A stretch of 64,000 nt of DNA from contig QFQX01000001.1 in assembly GCA_003248775.1 (NCBI GenBank), positions 124,001 through 188,000 of the forward strand. The letters run 5' to 3'. This document shows positions 7,706 to 16,633 of this stretch, in pieces; the first letter of the stretch is position 1; each line of letters opens with the position of its first letter. The notes under the pieces are model-generated. The model had not been told where the DNA came from and did not search any database. It saw nothing but the letters and a program-made list of their open reading frames with translations. Source of the stretch: Shinella sp. Lineage in GTDB: Bacteria; Pseudomonadota; Alphaproteobacteria; Rhizobiales; Rhizobiaceae. Position numbers and translations under genes: made by a program.

Positions 7706-8800
7706 TCATGCTGAAAAAATGTGAACGGCCTGCGGGTCGAAACCGAGCGCGACCTCGGTGCCGGGATCGTGCAGGCCGGTTTCCGCCGGCTGGCGTTCCG
7801 TGGTGACGAGGACATCGCCGATGCCGGGCACGGCCACGCAATATTCGACGCTGGAACCCAGGAAAATCCGGTTGGTCACCTGACCGCGCAGAGCGTCGGT
7901 GACTGCGTCTGCGGCGGTCGAAAGTGTGATTGCCTCGGGGCGCACGGACAGTGTCGCCTTGCCTGCCGAAAGCTCCCGCTTGACCGGTGCGGTGATCGCC
8001 ACGCCATTGCCGAGGCGGACCATGCAGCGATCGGTGCCGCGGGCCTCGATTTCGCCTTCCAGCTTGTTGGTCTTGCCGACGAAGCCGGCGACGAAGAGGT
8101 CGGCGGGGTTGTCGTAGACCTCCTGCGGCGGAGCGAGCTGGACGATCCGGCCGGCATTCATGACGCAGACGAGGTCGCTCATCGAAAGTGCCTCCTCCTG
8201 GTCATGGGTTACGAGCACGAAGGTGATGCCGAGTTCACGCTGGATCGTCTGCAGCTCGATCTGCATGGTAGTGCGCAGATTCTTGTCGAGCGCCGCCAGA
8301 GGTTCGTCGAGCAGGAGGACCGAGGGACGGTTCACCAGCGCCCGGGCAAGCGCCACGCGCTGCTGCTGGCCGCCGGAGAGTTCATGGATGCGGCGTTTGC
8401 CGAAGCCGCCGAGCCGGACCATTTCGAGCGCGGAAGCAACCCTTTTCACGATTTCAGCCGAGGGCAGGCGAGGGCGCAGCTGCCTCAGGCCATAGGCGAC
8501 GTTGTTCTCAACGTCGAAATGCGGGAAGAGCGCATAGTGCTGGAACACCATGTTTACCGGGCGGCGATAGGCCGGAACGCCGCGCATCGGAGTGCCGGCG
8601 ATCATCACCTCGCCTTCGCTCGGCTGCTCGAAGCCGCCGATCATCCTGAGGCAAGTGGTCTTGCCGCAGCCCGATGGCCCGAGAAGCGCCAGAAACGCAC
8701 CCTTCGGCACTGCGAGTTCAATGTTCTTCACTGCGGTCACGGCACCATAGTTCTTGGTGACGGACCGGAATTCGATGTCGTTGACTGACGTTTGCGTCAC
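7706..8800 (-). CDS. ABC importer ATPase, PotA-like
   Basis: A 364-residue ATPase with Walker A GPSGCGKTT (about residues 40-48), signature LSGGQQQR, Walker B VLLLDEP and a switch His in LVTHDQEEA. A C-terminal TOBE-type regulatory domain follows from about residue 245. The start is GTG at 8800. It is the first gene of a leftward five-gene operon (ATPase, binding protein, two permeases, SDR). The 199-base gap to the divergent LuxR-type gene should hold the promoter. Confidence 0.9.
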   Translation of the reverse strand: MTQTSVNDIEFRSVTKNYGAVTAVKNIELAVPKGAFLALLGPSGCGKTTCLRMIGGFEQPSEGEVMIAGTPMRGVPAYRRPVNMVFQHYALFPHFDVENNVAYGLRQLRPRLPSAEIVKRVASALEMVRLGGFGKRRIHELSGGQQQRVALARALVNRPSVLLLDEPLAALDKNLRTTMQIELQTIQRELGITFVLVTHDQEEALSMSDLVCVMNAGRIVQLAPPQEVYDNPADLFVAGFVGKTNKLEGEIEARGTDRCMVRLGNGVAITAPVKRELSAGKATLSVRPEAITLSTAADAVTDALRGQVTNRIFLGSSVEYCVAVPGIGDVLVTTERQPAETGLHDPGTEVALGFDPQAVHIFSA

Positions 8801-8999
8801 GTCTGTTCCCCGCGGCTAGAGGTTTTTTATGTCGGCACTCTTCGTTGCCTTGCCACCGTCGCTAGGTGGAAGAGTAGTCCTGCGTTCATTTCGCGGTATA
8901 TACCCCGAGAGAGGTATTTTGCCGTAAATTGTGCCGTGGAAGATATACCTCTGCCGCGCTTCGGAGGAGAGGCCCGGACATGGAAAGGATCTCGACGCG

Positions 9000-9803
9000 A
9001 TGCCGATCGACCATGGAAACCTGTTTCAGGCTGCCGCCTCGCTGGTCGGCGTGGAGGCGCTTGCCGATGCCGAGGTGGGGGAGCGCTTCCGCCAGCTGAT
9101 GGCGAGCCTCACGCGCTTCGACCATGTCGTGGTCTTTGCCTATCGCGGAGAACAGCGGCCGATCGATCTCTATGCCACCTTCAACGAGAAGGAGCACGAA
9201 CTCTTCGTCAGCCTCTATCAGGACGGTGCCTATCTGCTTGATCCGTTCTACTGGAATGCGACTGCGGCCGGTGCCGGGGTTTTTCGTATGCGGGAGCTGG
9301 CGCCCGACCGGTTCTTTTCCAGCGAATACTACCGGACCTATTACGGGCAGACGGGCCTTGCCGAAGAGATCGGTTTCTTCGTCACGCTTCCGGGCGATGT
9401 CACGATCGTGCTTTCCCTGATGCGCAAGGAGGCGTCGGGAGTGTTCTCGGCAAGCGAATTCGCGCTGCTCAAACAGGCTGAACCTCTGGTCGTGGCTATC
9501 GTGCGGCATTTCTGGGCGGAAACCGGCAAGCGTTTCGATGCGGCGCGGGCCAGCCGCAAGCGCGGCCATGTGGACGATTCCGGCCCGCAGCGCATCTGGC
9601 GCGATCTCAACCTCACGGCACGGGAGGCCGCGATCATCGAACTCGTGCTGCAGGGGCATTCGTCCGAGTCCATTGGGCTCCGGCTCAACATCGCCACCGG
9701 AACCGTCAAGGTGCACCGGCGCAATGTCTATCGCAAACTCGGCATATCCTCGCAGATCCAGCTTCTGTCGCTCTATCTTGAGACGCTGCCGACGACGGCC
9801 TGA
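9000..9803 (+). CDS. LuxR-family transcriptional regulator without a clear autoinducer domain
   Basis: A 267-residue protein. The C-terminal 60 residues form a LuxR/FixJ helix-turn-helix (LTAREAAIIELVLQGHSSESI, then GTVKVHRRNVYRKLGI). The N-terminal ~190 residues look like a GAF/PAS-type sensor, and I do not see the conserved tryptophan/aspartate residues of acyl-homoserine-lactone receptors. The start is chosen as ATG at 9000, ten bases after AAGGA; an upstream in-frame start at 8931 is less likely. It is divergent from the PotABCD-type operon and convergent with the second importer operon, so control of one of them is plausible. Confidence 0.78.
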   Translation: MPIDHGNLFQAAASLVGVEALADAEVGERFRQLMASLTRFDHVVVFAYRGEQRPIDLYATFNEKEHELFVSLYQDGAYLLDPFYWNATAAGAGVFRMRELAPDRFFSSEYYRTYYGQTGLAEEIGFFVTLPGDVTIVLSLMRKEASGVFSASEFALLKQAEPLVVAIVRHFWAETGKRFDAARASRKRGHVDDSGPQRIWRDLNLTAREAAIIELVLQGHSSESIGLRLNIATGTVKVHRRNVYRKLGISSQIQLLSLYLETLPTTA

Positions 9804-9809
9804 GCGGGA

Positions 9810-10439
9810 TCAGCGAAAGCTGTCGCGCAGCGCCCGGATCATCAGCAGGGCGGAGAGCGCCCCGGCATCGGGCGGGCGCCGGCCGTTGACGAAGGTGGCA
9901 TCCGCGCCTCGGATCATGGCATCGGTCTCCACGCCGTCTTCTGCTGCCTCCAGTGCGGCAGTCAGACAGATGGCGGGATCGTTGTTATTTGCGGCAGCCT
10001 CCGCATAGGCGGCGGCAGCCACCTGCCAGATATCGGCGATGTTCTTTGTTTCAATCCCGGTCTTGCCGTGGGCTGCAATACCCGCTGCCATTTCCTTGAA
10101 CGCCTTGGCGAAATCTGCGGACGTCAGCGTCTTCTTGCGCATCGTGGCGGTGCCTGCTCGGCGAAAGGCGCTGGCGTATAGACGGGCTGACGTCGCGTCG
10201 AAGGTCATCAGGTTTTCGGCGACGATATCGAAGAGTTCAGAAGGCGTGGTATCGGACGGTTCCAGCTTGGCAAGATTGGTTTCAACCCCACGGAAAACGC
10301 GGGTCATGGTCTCGCCATGGTCGCCGTCGCCGTCGATGCTGTCTACGCGGGAAAGCGTGTTGCGGTTTTCCGTCATCGCCGCGGCGATCTCGGAAAAGGC
10401 CTCGAGCAGGGAGACGGTGGTAATTGCGGGAGCCGTCAT
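9810..10439 (-). CDS. Stand-alone DhaL (dihydroxyacetone kinase L-subunit) domain protein
   Basis: A 209-residue protein with the DhaL signature GDGDHGETM (aspartates that bind Mg-ADP) near residues 39-47, followed by the helical-barrel type sequence of the family. In dihydroxyacetone kinases DhaL supplies the nucleotide and DhaK binds the triose. No DhaK partner is present here. It is the fifth and last gene of the leftward importer operon, after the ATPase gene. AGGGAAG eight bases before the ATG at 10439 fixes the start. The function is unknown; a kinase acting on the imported compound is possible, but nothing in the sequence shows a substrate. Confidence 0.8.
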   Translation of the reverse strand: MTAPAITTVSLLEAFSEIAAAMTENRNTLSRVDSIDGDGDHGETMTRVFRGVETNLAKLEPSDTTPSELFDIVAENLMTFDATSARLYASAFRRAGTATMRKKTLTSADFAKAFKEMAAGIAAHGKTGIETKNIADIWQVAAAAYAEAAANNNDPAICLTAALEAAEDGVETDAMIRGADATFVNGRRPPDAGALSALLMIRALRDSFR

Positions 10440-10584
10440 GCCAGCGCTTCCCTCATGATGATCTGCTGTCGTTCGCACCCGTTTCTCATGCTTGCCCTTT
10501 CCGTACCCCTGTGACGGTCAGGACGAGTAGAGGAAATTTTCAGGCCCGGTTCAAGCCGTTATTGCAGTGCAGCAGCTGCGACCT

Positions 10585-11643
10585 TCAGTCCTGCAGGACC
10601 AGCAGGTCGCCGGAATCGATCCTGAGCGCCACCGTGTCACCGACAACCGGCGGGCTGACACCCGGATCGTTGAACATGTCGAAGGAGATGGTATTGCCGC
10701 CGACATTCATGCGGGTGCGGATGACCGAGCCGAGGAAATGGCTCGACACGACCTGACCGTGAAGGGTGGTGTCGCTCTTGCGGCCTTCGGCCAGCGATCC
10801 TGCTTCCGGACGCATGGCGAGCTGCACCTTGCCGCCCGCGGCTGCGGCAACGGTATTCCTGAGCTTCAATTCGGTATCGCCGATGCGGACGCTGCCTGTC
10901 GTCGGGTCGACCACTGTTGCCTCGATGAGGTTGAGTGTACCGACGAAAGAAGCGACGAAGCGGGTCGCCGGCTTGTTGTAGATCTCGAAGGGTGTGCCGA
11001 TCTGGTCGGCCCGGCCTGCATTCATGACCACCACGCGGTCAGAGATAGAGAGAGCTTCTTCCTGGTCGTGGGTGACGAAGATGGTGGTGATGCCGAGCTT
11101 CTGCTGGATCTGGCGAATTTCCTCGCGCAGCGAAACGCGGATCTTGGCGTCGAGTGCCGACAGCGGCTCGTCGAGAAGAAGAACTTGCGGCTTCGGCGCC
11201 AGTGCGCGGGCCAGCGCCACACGCTGCTGCTGGCCACCGGACATCTGGTAAGGATAACGCTCGCCGAGATGGCCGAGATGGATGAGGTCGAGCATTTCCT
11301 TGACGCGAGCCTCGACCTCGGCCTTCGGAACGCCGGCAATCTTCAGGCCGAAGGCGACGTTTTCGAAAACGTTCATGTTGGGGAAAAGCGCGTAGGCCTG
11401 GAACACCATGCCAATATTGCGCTGGTTCGGCTTCAGGCTCGACTGGTCCCGGCCGTTAATGACGATCGAGCCGCCGGTCGGCGTCTCGAAGCCCGCGACC
11501 ATGCGCAGGATCGTGGTCTTGCCACAGCCCGAGGGGCCGAGGAAGGAGATGAATTCGCCCTTCTCGATAGCCATGTTGAAGTCGTGAACGACTTGCACCG
11601 GCCCGAAGGATTTCTGGATATTGATCAGGGTCAGAAATGACAT
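10585..11643 (-). CDS. ABC importer ATPase of the second transporter
   Basis: A 352-residue ATPase with Walker A GPSGCGKTT (residues 36-44), signature MSGGQQQR, Walker B VLLLDEP and a C-terminal TOBE domain. It resembles the spermidine/putrescine and iron/phosphonate importer ATPases. It follows the PotC-like permease by 10 bases. A 145-base gap separates it from the DhaL gene. Confidence 0.9.
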   Translation of the reverse strand: MSFLTLINIQKSFGPVQVVHDFNMAIEKGEFISFLGPSGCGKTTILRMVAGFETPTGGSIVINGRDQSSLKPNQRNIGMVFQAYALFPNMNVFENVAFGLKIAGVPKAEVEARVKEMLDLIHLGHLGERYPYQMSGGQQQRVALARALAPKPQVLLLDEPLSALDAKIRVSLREEIRQIQQKLGITTIFVTHDQEEALSISDRVVVMNAGRADQIGTPFEIYNKPATRFVASFVGTLNLIEATVVDPTTGSVRIGDTELKLRNTVAAAAGGKVQLAMRPEAGSLAEGRKSDTTLHGQVVSSHFLGSVIRTRMNVGGNTISFDMFNDPGVSPPVVGDTVALRIDSGDLLVLQD

Positions 11644-11653
11644 GGCGGTGTTC

Positions 11654-12436
11654 TCAGGCTGGACGTTGGGTTGTCTTTTGGAAGCGGGACACGAGCTGGA
11701 TCAGGCCGAGGCATCCCCAGGTGATGCCGAAGGCGATCACAGCGAGGGCCGCCGGCTCGTAGGCGCGGTTGGCGCCGAGCAGCTGCATGTAGGGACCGAA
11801 GGCCGGACGGTTGAGCAGGGCGGCCATGGTGAATTCGCCGATGACGATGGCGAATGTCAGGAAGGCACCCGACAGAACAGAGATCAGCACGTTCGGCAGG
11901 ATGATGCGGAACAGGATCCGTCCCCAGCTCGCACCAAGGCTCTGGGCTGCCTCCGTCAGCGTGCGGACGTCGATCGACTGCAGGCCGGTATCGACGGCGC
12001 GATACATGTAGGGCAGCGACAGTGTCGCATAGCCGAACATCAGGAGAATGTTGGTTCCCATGATCGAGCCGGTGAGCGGCAGCCAGCTCGACGTGTTGTA
12101 GAGCCGGATGTAGCCGAAGACGATGACGATGGCCGGAATGACCAGCGGCAGCAGCGTGATAAACTCGATGAAGGGACGCAGGCTCGGCATGCGCAGGCGC
12201 ACCCAGTATGCGGTCGGTACGACCAGCAGGATGCCGAAGATGATCGTCACCAGCGCCATGGTCACCGAATAGGTGAAGGTTTCCTGGAAGCGCGGATCGC
12301 CCAGTACCTTGGCGTAGGCGTCGAACGAATATTCGCCCCGGCGCATCTTCAGCGAGAAGTTCGTCATGCCGATCAGCGGCAGAGCGAAATAGAGGAGGCC
12401 GAACAGCAAGGCCCCCCAGGCCCAGATCTTCTTCAT
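11654..12436 (-). CDS. ABC importer permease of the second transporter, PotC-like
   Basis: A 260-residue protein starting MKKIWAWGALLFGLLYFALP with about six transmembrane helices and the EAA loop LTEAAQSLGASWGRILFRIILP. The ATG overlaps the stop of the upstream permease (ATGA), indicating coupled translation. It pairs with the PotB-like permease at 12433-13323. Confidence 0.88.
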   Translation of the reverse strand: MKKIWAWGALLFGLLYFALPLIGMTNFSLKMRRGEYSFDAYAKVLGDPRFQETFTYSVTMALVTIIFGILLVVPTAYWVRLRMPSLRPFIEFITLLPLVIPAIVIVFGYIRLYNTSSWLPLTGSIMGTNILLMFGYATLSLPYMYRAVDTGLQSIDVRTLTEAAQSLGASWGRILFRIILPNVLISVLSGAFLTFAIVIGEFTMAALLNRPAFGPYMQLLGANRAYEPAALAVIAFGITWGCLGLIQLVSRFQKTTQRPA

Positions 12437-13323
12437 TTCAGCCACCTTTCGCTGCGGGCGCGCAGCCAGATGTAGAGGGCGTTGGCGATGCCGGTGACAA
12501 AGATCATCCCGAAGGCCAGAGCATAGCCCAGATTGGGGTTGCCGAGAACATCGCCGCGAATCTGGGCGAAGAGCAGGATCGGTACGATGTTCAGCGACGA
12601 GCCCGTCAGCGCGATTGCGGTGGCCACGGCGCCGAAGGCGTTGGCGAACAACAGTGCCATGGTGCCGAGCAGCGAGGGCAGGAGAATCGGGAAGGCGACC
12701 ATGCGCCAGTATTGCCCGTTGGTGGCGCCGAGGATCGAGGCCGCTTCCTTCCATTCCCGCTTCAATCCGTCGATCGCCGGAGTGATGATGAGGATCATCA
12801 GCGGGATCTGGAAGAACAGGTAAGTGATGGTCAGGCCCCAGAAGGACAGGATGTTGAAACCGAGGGACCGCAGGTCAATGCCGATCTGAGTGCGCAGGAA
12901 AACAGTGACGATGCCGACCGGACCGAGCGTCGCCAGAAAGGCGAAGGCGAGCGGGACGCCGGCGAAGTTTGAGGCAACGCCCGAAAAAGTCAGCAGCGGC
13001 GCACGGATGCCGGACGGCAATCCGCCGAGGACGACGGCTGCTGCTATCGCAAAGCCGATCAGGCAGCCGAGAAGAGCAGAGGCAAAGCTTATCTTGATGG
13101 AAATCCAGTAGGCCGACAGGATCGACGGCGTAAAGAGATCTGCGATATTCTGGAGAGTGAAGCCGCCATCCGGCGTCTGGAATGCACCGATGACGATCTT
13201 CATCGTCGGCAGCAGCAGGAACAGCGTCGCGAATATCAGAAAAGGTGCAACACCCAGCCATTGCAGCGGGAGCCGATCTGCTATGCCGGCTTGTTTGCCG
13301 ACGACCGGACTTTCGTTTGCCAT
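12433..13323 (-). CDS. ABC importer permease of the second transporter, PotB-like
   Basis: A 296-residue permease. The start ATG at 13323 follows GGGGA at suitable distance; a TTG 18 codons further upstream is less convincing. Membrane helices begin at about residue 22 (LGVAPFLIFATLFLLLP), and the EAA loop reads WKEAASILGATNGQYWRMVAFP. It lies downstream of the binding-protein gene, with a strong hairpin between them at 13400-13425. Confidence 0.88.
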   Translation of the reverse strand: MANESPVVGKQAGIADRLPLQWLGVAPFLIFATLFLLLPTMKIVIGAFQTPDGGFTLQNIADLFTPSILSAYWISIKISFASALLGCLIGFAIAAAVVLGGLPSGIRAPLLTFSGVASNFAGVPLAFAFLATLGPVGIVTVFLRTQIGIDLRSLGFNILSFWGLTITYLFFQIPLMILIITPAIDGLKREWKEAASILGATNGQYWRMVAFPILLPSLLGTMALLFANAFGAVATAIALTGSSLNIVPILLFAQIRGDVLGNPNLGYALAFGMIFVTGIANALYIWLRARSERWLK

Positions 13324-13399
13324 CGATTGTGTCCCCTGCCGTGCGTCATGCCCGGCGTTTGTTTTTAATGCTTTCAAGTATTTCCATAAAAGGCAAAAT

Positions 13400-13425
13400 C
13401 CGCCCCGGCCTCAAGACCGGGGCGG
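13400..13425 (-). terminator. Hairpin between binding-protein and permease genes (partial terminator or mRNA stabiliser)
   Basis: CCGCCCCGG and CCGGGGCGG form a nine-pair GC-rich stem with an eight-base loop. On the minus strand it is followed by ATTTTGCC rather than a long T-run. Such hairpins between a binding protein and its permeases usually reduce downstream expression relative to the binding protein. Confidence 0.6.
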
Positions 13426-13443
13426 GCATTTCAGTGTGTAAAA

Positions 13444-14550
13444 TTACTGTACGTTGGCGCCGACGACGCTGTCCCAGCCAGCGGTGACCGCAGCCTTGTT
13501 GGCATCGACTTCCTCAAGCGTCGGGAAATAGGCCTTTTCATAGGATGCAGCCGGCGGCAGCTTGTCGAGCAGGGTCTGCGGGATCTTGCCAGCCTTCGAC
13601 ATGGCGTTGAAGCGGGCCGGGTGGCAGTAACCGGCGAGCCATGCGGTCTGGCCTTCGTCGGAGTACAGGTATTCCATCCACAGCTTGGCAGCGTTCGGGT
13701 GCGGAGCGTAAGCCGAGATACCCTGAACGTAGACGCCGGCGAGAACGCCGCTTTCCGGAACGACGACGTCAACCGGCGGGTTGCCGGCAAGCGTGTCCTT
13801 CCAGGACAGGGCGTTGTAGTCCCAGGCGACGACGATCGGCGTCGAACCCTGTGCGAGGGTACCGGACTTGCCGATGACCGGAACGAAGTTTCCGGCCTTG
13901 TTGACTTCGCCGAAGTACTTCAGACCGGCTTCGCCGGCTTCCTTGCCAGCCTTGGCGCCGGAAGCGAGACCTGCGGCGAGAACGCCGAGGATGGCCTGGT
14001 TGGAAGCGCGCGGGTCACCGGCGAGAGCGAACTGGCCGGCATATTCGGGCTTCAGCAGATCAGCCCAGTCCTTCGGGGTTTCCTTGACGATGTCCTTGTT
14101 CACGATGAAGGACATGACGCCGTAGTAGTCGCCGTACCAGTAGCCTTCTGCGTCCTTGATGGTATCCGGGATTTCGTCCCAGGTGGAGACCTTGTAAGGC
14201 TGCAGAAGGCCTTCAGCCTTTGCCTGCGGACCGAAAGCGAGACCGACGTCGATGACGTCAGGAGCCTGGGGGCCCTTGTTGTCCTTGTTGGCCTTGATGG
14301 CTTCGATTTCGTCAGCCGAGCCAGCGTCCGGGTTCAGTTCGTTGACCGTGATTTCCGGATACTTCTTCTTGAAGCCGTCGATTACGGCGCCGTAACCGCA
14401 CCAGTCGTGGGGAAGGGCGATCGTGGTGAGCATGCCTTCCTTCTTGGCAGCTTCGATCAGTTCTGCGCTCGGTTCAGCGTAGGCGACAGCGGACGAGGCG
14501 ACGACAACGGCTGTCGTCAGCGACAGCATGCGACGGAAGTTCGTAATCAC
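13444..14550 (-). CDS. Periplasmic substrate-binding protein of the second transporter
   Basis: A 368-residue extracellular solute-binding protein with a Sec signal peptide ending near residue 25 (VVVASSAVAYA). The mature part has features of the iron/thiamine/2-aminoethylphosphonate type-2 binding proteins (LPHDWCGYGAVIDGFKKKYP and NPHPNAAKLWMEYLYSDEGQ-like, here APHPNAAKLWMEYLYS). The start is GTG at 14550 with AAGGAGA in front. It is the first gene of the operon binding protein - permease - permease - ATPase - DhaL. The ligand is unknown; the divergently organised amine-catabolic genes next door suggest a nitrogenous small molecule. Confidence 0.85.
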   Translation of the reverse strand: MITNFRRMLSLTTAVVVASSAVAYAEPSAELIEAAKKEGMLTTIALPHDWCGYGAVIDGFKKKYPEITVNELNPDAGSADEIEAIKANKDNKGPQAPDVIDVGLAFGPQAKAEGLLQPYKVSTWDEIPDTIKDAEGYWYGDYYGVMSFIVNKDIVKETPKDWADLLKPEYAGQFALAGDPRASNQAILGVLAAGLASGAKAGKEAGEAGLKYFGEVNKAGNFVPVIGKSGTLAQGSTPIVVAWDYNALSWKDTLAGNPPVDVVVPESGVLAGVYVQGISAYAPHPNAAKLWMEYLYSDEGQTAWLAGYCHPARFNAMSKAGKIPQTLLDKLPPAASYEKAYFPTLEEVDANKAAVTAGWDSVVGANVQ

Positions 14551-14694
14551 TGAAGTTCTCCTTGGTTGGTTATACAGCGATGCGGGACAGATATTCGGCT
14601 TGCATGATAATTATGTGACATTTTCAGTGGAACCGTTAGCCGGCTCTCGGAATTATTGTTCCGTCTGACCTCCTCCCTTGCATTTCGGGTCTAA

Positions 14695-15567
14695 TTAGCG
14701 TGGTTTCCGAAACAGGCGAGCCTGTTCGAACAATCCTTCCAATGTATTCATTCGTTCACGGGTTTCCGCCCATGATGAATTCTGGACCGCTTCTATCAAA
14801 GCTTCCACGACGAATAATGTGACGACCGACGAGTCCCAGGCGGAAGGGGCTTCCACCGCCAGCTTAAAACAGTGCCGGGCATGTTTCGAGACCGGCGAAC
14901 TCCATTCGTCTGTGAACAGCACGATCTCCACGCCGCTCGTCTTGGCAACCTGCGCCAGCGTGGCCATGTCCGCCTCGTAGCGTCGGATATCGAAGATCAC
15001 GAGAACGTCGCCGGAATTCATGTTGAGCACATGCTGCGGCCAGGCGCTGGTGTTCGACGACATCAGAGTCGTCTTCGGCCTGATGACCTGCATGTGGGTA
15101 AAGAAATACTCGGCCAGCGCGCCGGTGATACGTCCGCCGACGAAATAAAGGCTTCGTCGCTGGTCTGCGAGAAGGCCGGCAACTTCGTCGAACGACGCGG
15201 TGTCGAGCTCGCCAAGGCTCTGGCGCATATTGTTCATCACCGCCTCGGCGAAGCGGTTGAGGATATGCGTTCCCGGCGCATTGGAGGCCCAGCGGTCGTG
15301 CTTGGCGATCGGGTTGGAAAGTGTCGCTTCGAGTTCCTGATGCAGGTGGGATTGAAATTCACCGTAGCCGCGATAGCCGAGTTTCTGCACCATTCGCGCA
15401 ACGGTCGGCGTCGAAACGCCGGCATTTTCCGCAACCGTCGTGATGCTGCCCAGACCGGAAACGGGATAGTTGTCCAGCAGGCTGTCAGCCAACTGCCGTT
15501 CCGCGCGTGTCAGGTTTTCCAAACGCGCCCTTATAACGTCCGCGACTCTTTTCGAAGCGTTCGGCAA
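14695..15567 (-). CDS. MurR/RpiR-family transcriptional regulator
   Basis: A 290-residue regulator. The N-terminal RpiR helix-turn-helix domain (residues 1-80, with VAENAGVSTPTVARMVQKLG) is followed by a SIS domain from about residue 125 (LYFVGGRITGALAEYFF). The SIS domain normally binds a phosphorylated sugar or related effector. The start codon is TTG at 15567. It lies between the second importer operon (same strand, 144 bases downstream) and the divergent catabolic operon, so it probably controls one or both. Confidence 0.85.
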   Translation of the reverse strand: MPNASKRVADVIRARLENLTRAERQLADSLLDNYPVSGLGSITTVAENAGVSTPTVARMVQKLGYRGYGEFQSHLHQELEATLSNPIAKHDRWASNAPGTHILNRFAEAVMNNMRQSLGELDTASFDEVAGLLADQRRSLYFVGGRITGALAEYFFTHMQVIRPKTTLMSSNTSAWPQHVLNMNSGDVLVIFDIRRYEADMATLAQVAKTSGVEIVLFTDEWSSPVSKHARHCFKLAVEAPSAWDSSVVTLFVVEALIEAVQNSSWAETRERMNTLEGLFEQARLFRKPR

Positions 15568-15596
15568 TGATCGTCCTTTTTCCCCTGGGCCAATCT

Positions 15597-15616
15597 TTTG
15601 TCAGCCTCATGACAAA
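15597..15616. promoter_or_regulatory. Candidate RpiR operator (inverted repeat)
   Basis: TTTGTCA and TGACAAA form a perfect seven-base inverted repeat with a six-base spacer. It lies 30 bases upstream of the regulator start, inside the 181-base divergent gap before the amidohydrolase operon. The repeat is seen; regulator binding is inference. Confidence 0.5.
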
Positions 15617-15748
15617 TTTATCCCTGCCTCGAACCTGTGTGTCAATCGGGGTCGTGAAGAGAAATTTTCAGGAGTGGATTGACAGTCTCGTGATCGTGAA
15701 GAATTCTCTTCTCAATAATGAGGACCATGAAGGTCCGGGGGAACACGC

Positions 15749-16522
15749 ATGCTTTTGAGGTCGGACATTCTGACGGCAGCAGAAGGCGAAGCTGCAGGCG
15801 TCGACAACCCACAGGGCGTCGGTGCTGTACTTCTCATCTGTGAACATGCTTCCAGAAGGCTGCCCGCGAGCGTCGGCGATCTCGGACTGGATGCGGAGGC
15901 GCTTTCGAGCCACATCGCCTGGGATCCTGGTGCGCTTGCCGTTGCGGAAGCGCTTTCGGTCAAACTCGACGCGACGCTCATTCATCAGCGGTTTTCCCGG
16001 CTGGTCTATGATTGCAACCGCCCTCCGGAAGCTCCCGGCGCAATGCCGGAGGTAAGTGAAATCTACGAAATTCCCGGTAACCGGGACCTGTCCCCCGCCG
16101 AACGCTATGCACGCACCGCCGCCCTTTACGTGCCCTTTCACGACAAGGTTGCTGCGACGATTGCCGAGCGGACGGAGCGAGGACAGCAAACGGTACTGGT
16201 AACGGTGCACAGTTTCACACCGGTCTATCTCGGCAAGCCGCGCGCGGTCGAGATCGGCATTCTCCACGACACCGACCGCCGGCTGGCAGACGCCATGCTC
16301 GACGCTGCCGAAGGCGGTCCTTTTCGCGCCGAAAGAAACGTACCCTACGGCCCCGAGGATGGCGTGACCCATACCCTCAGGCTGCATGGGCTACCGCAAG
16401 GGCATCTCAACGTGATGATTGAAGTTCGAAACGACCTTATCGCAGACGCAGTCGGCCAAGGGGTTGTGGCCGACTATCTGGCAGGACTGATACGCGCGGC
16501 AATCGGCGTTTGCCAGCAATAA
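15749..16522 (+). CDS. N-formylglutamate amidohydrolase family protein
   Basis: A 257-residue member of the FGase family of metal-dependent amidohydrolases. The family segments LLICEHASRRLP near the N-terminus, HIAWDPGA, YDCNRPPEAP and VHSFTPVYLGKPR are visible. The named activity is hydrolysis of N-formyl-L-glutamate (histidine catabolism), but no hut gene lies nearby. It is the first gene of an operon with a glutamine-synthetase-like ligase and two dehydrogenases. A role in hydrolysing a gamma-glutamyl or other N-acyl-glutamate intermediate is therefore likely. It may be transcribed together with the permease 111 bases downstream. Confidence 0.85.
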   Translation: MLLRSDILTAAEGEAAGVDNPQGVGAVLLICEHASRRLPASVGDLGLDAEALSSHIAWDPGALAVAEALSVKLDATLIHQRFSRLVYDCNRPPEAPGAMPEVSEIYEIPGNRDLSPAERYARTAALYVPFHDKVAATIAERTERGQQTVLVTVHSFTPVYLGKPRAVEIGILHDTDRRLADAMLDAAEGGPFRAERNVPYGPEDGVTHTLRLHGLPQGHLNVMIEVRNDLIADAVGQGVVADYLAGLIRAAIGVCQQ

Positions 16523-16633
16523 GAAATGACCCCGGGGAGCAGGTGATCTGCAAACCAGCCATCGCGGAAATCGATGGCAAGACCAACGGAATTGCCCGCA
16601 ATCCCGCGGGCGATCGGTTCATTGGGGGACGTC

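Noticed and set aside
15749..16522. Histidine utilisation gene hutG
   Set aside because: The protein belongs to the N-formylglutamate amidohydrolase family, but no hutH, hutU, hutI or hutF is near; the operon context points to gamma-glutamyl-amine breakdown instead.
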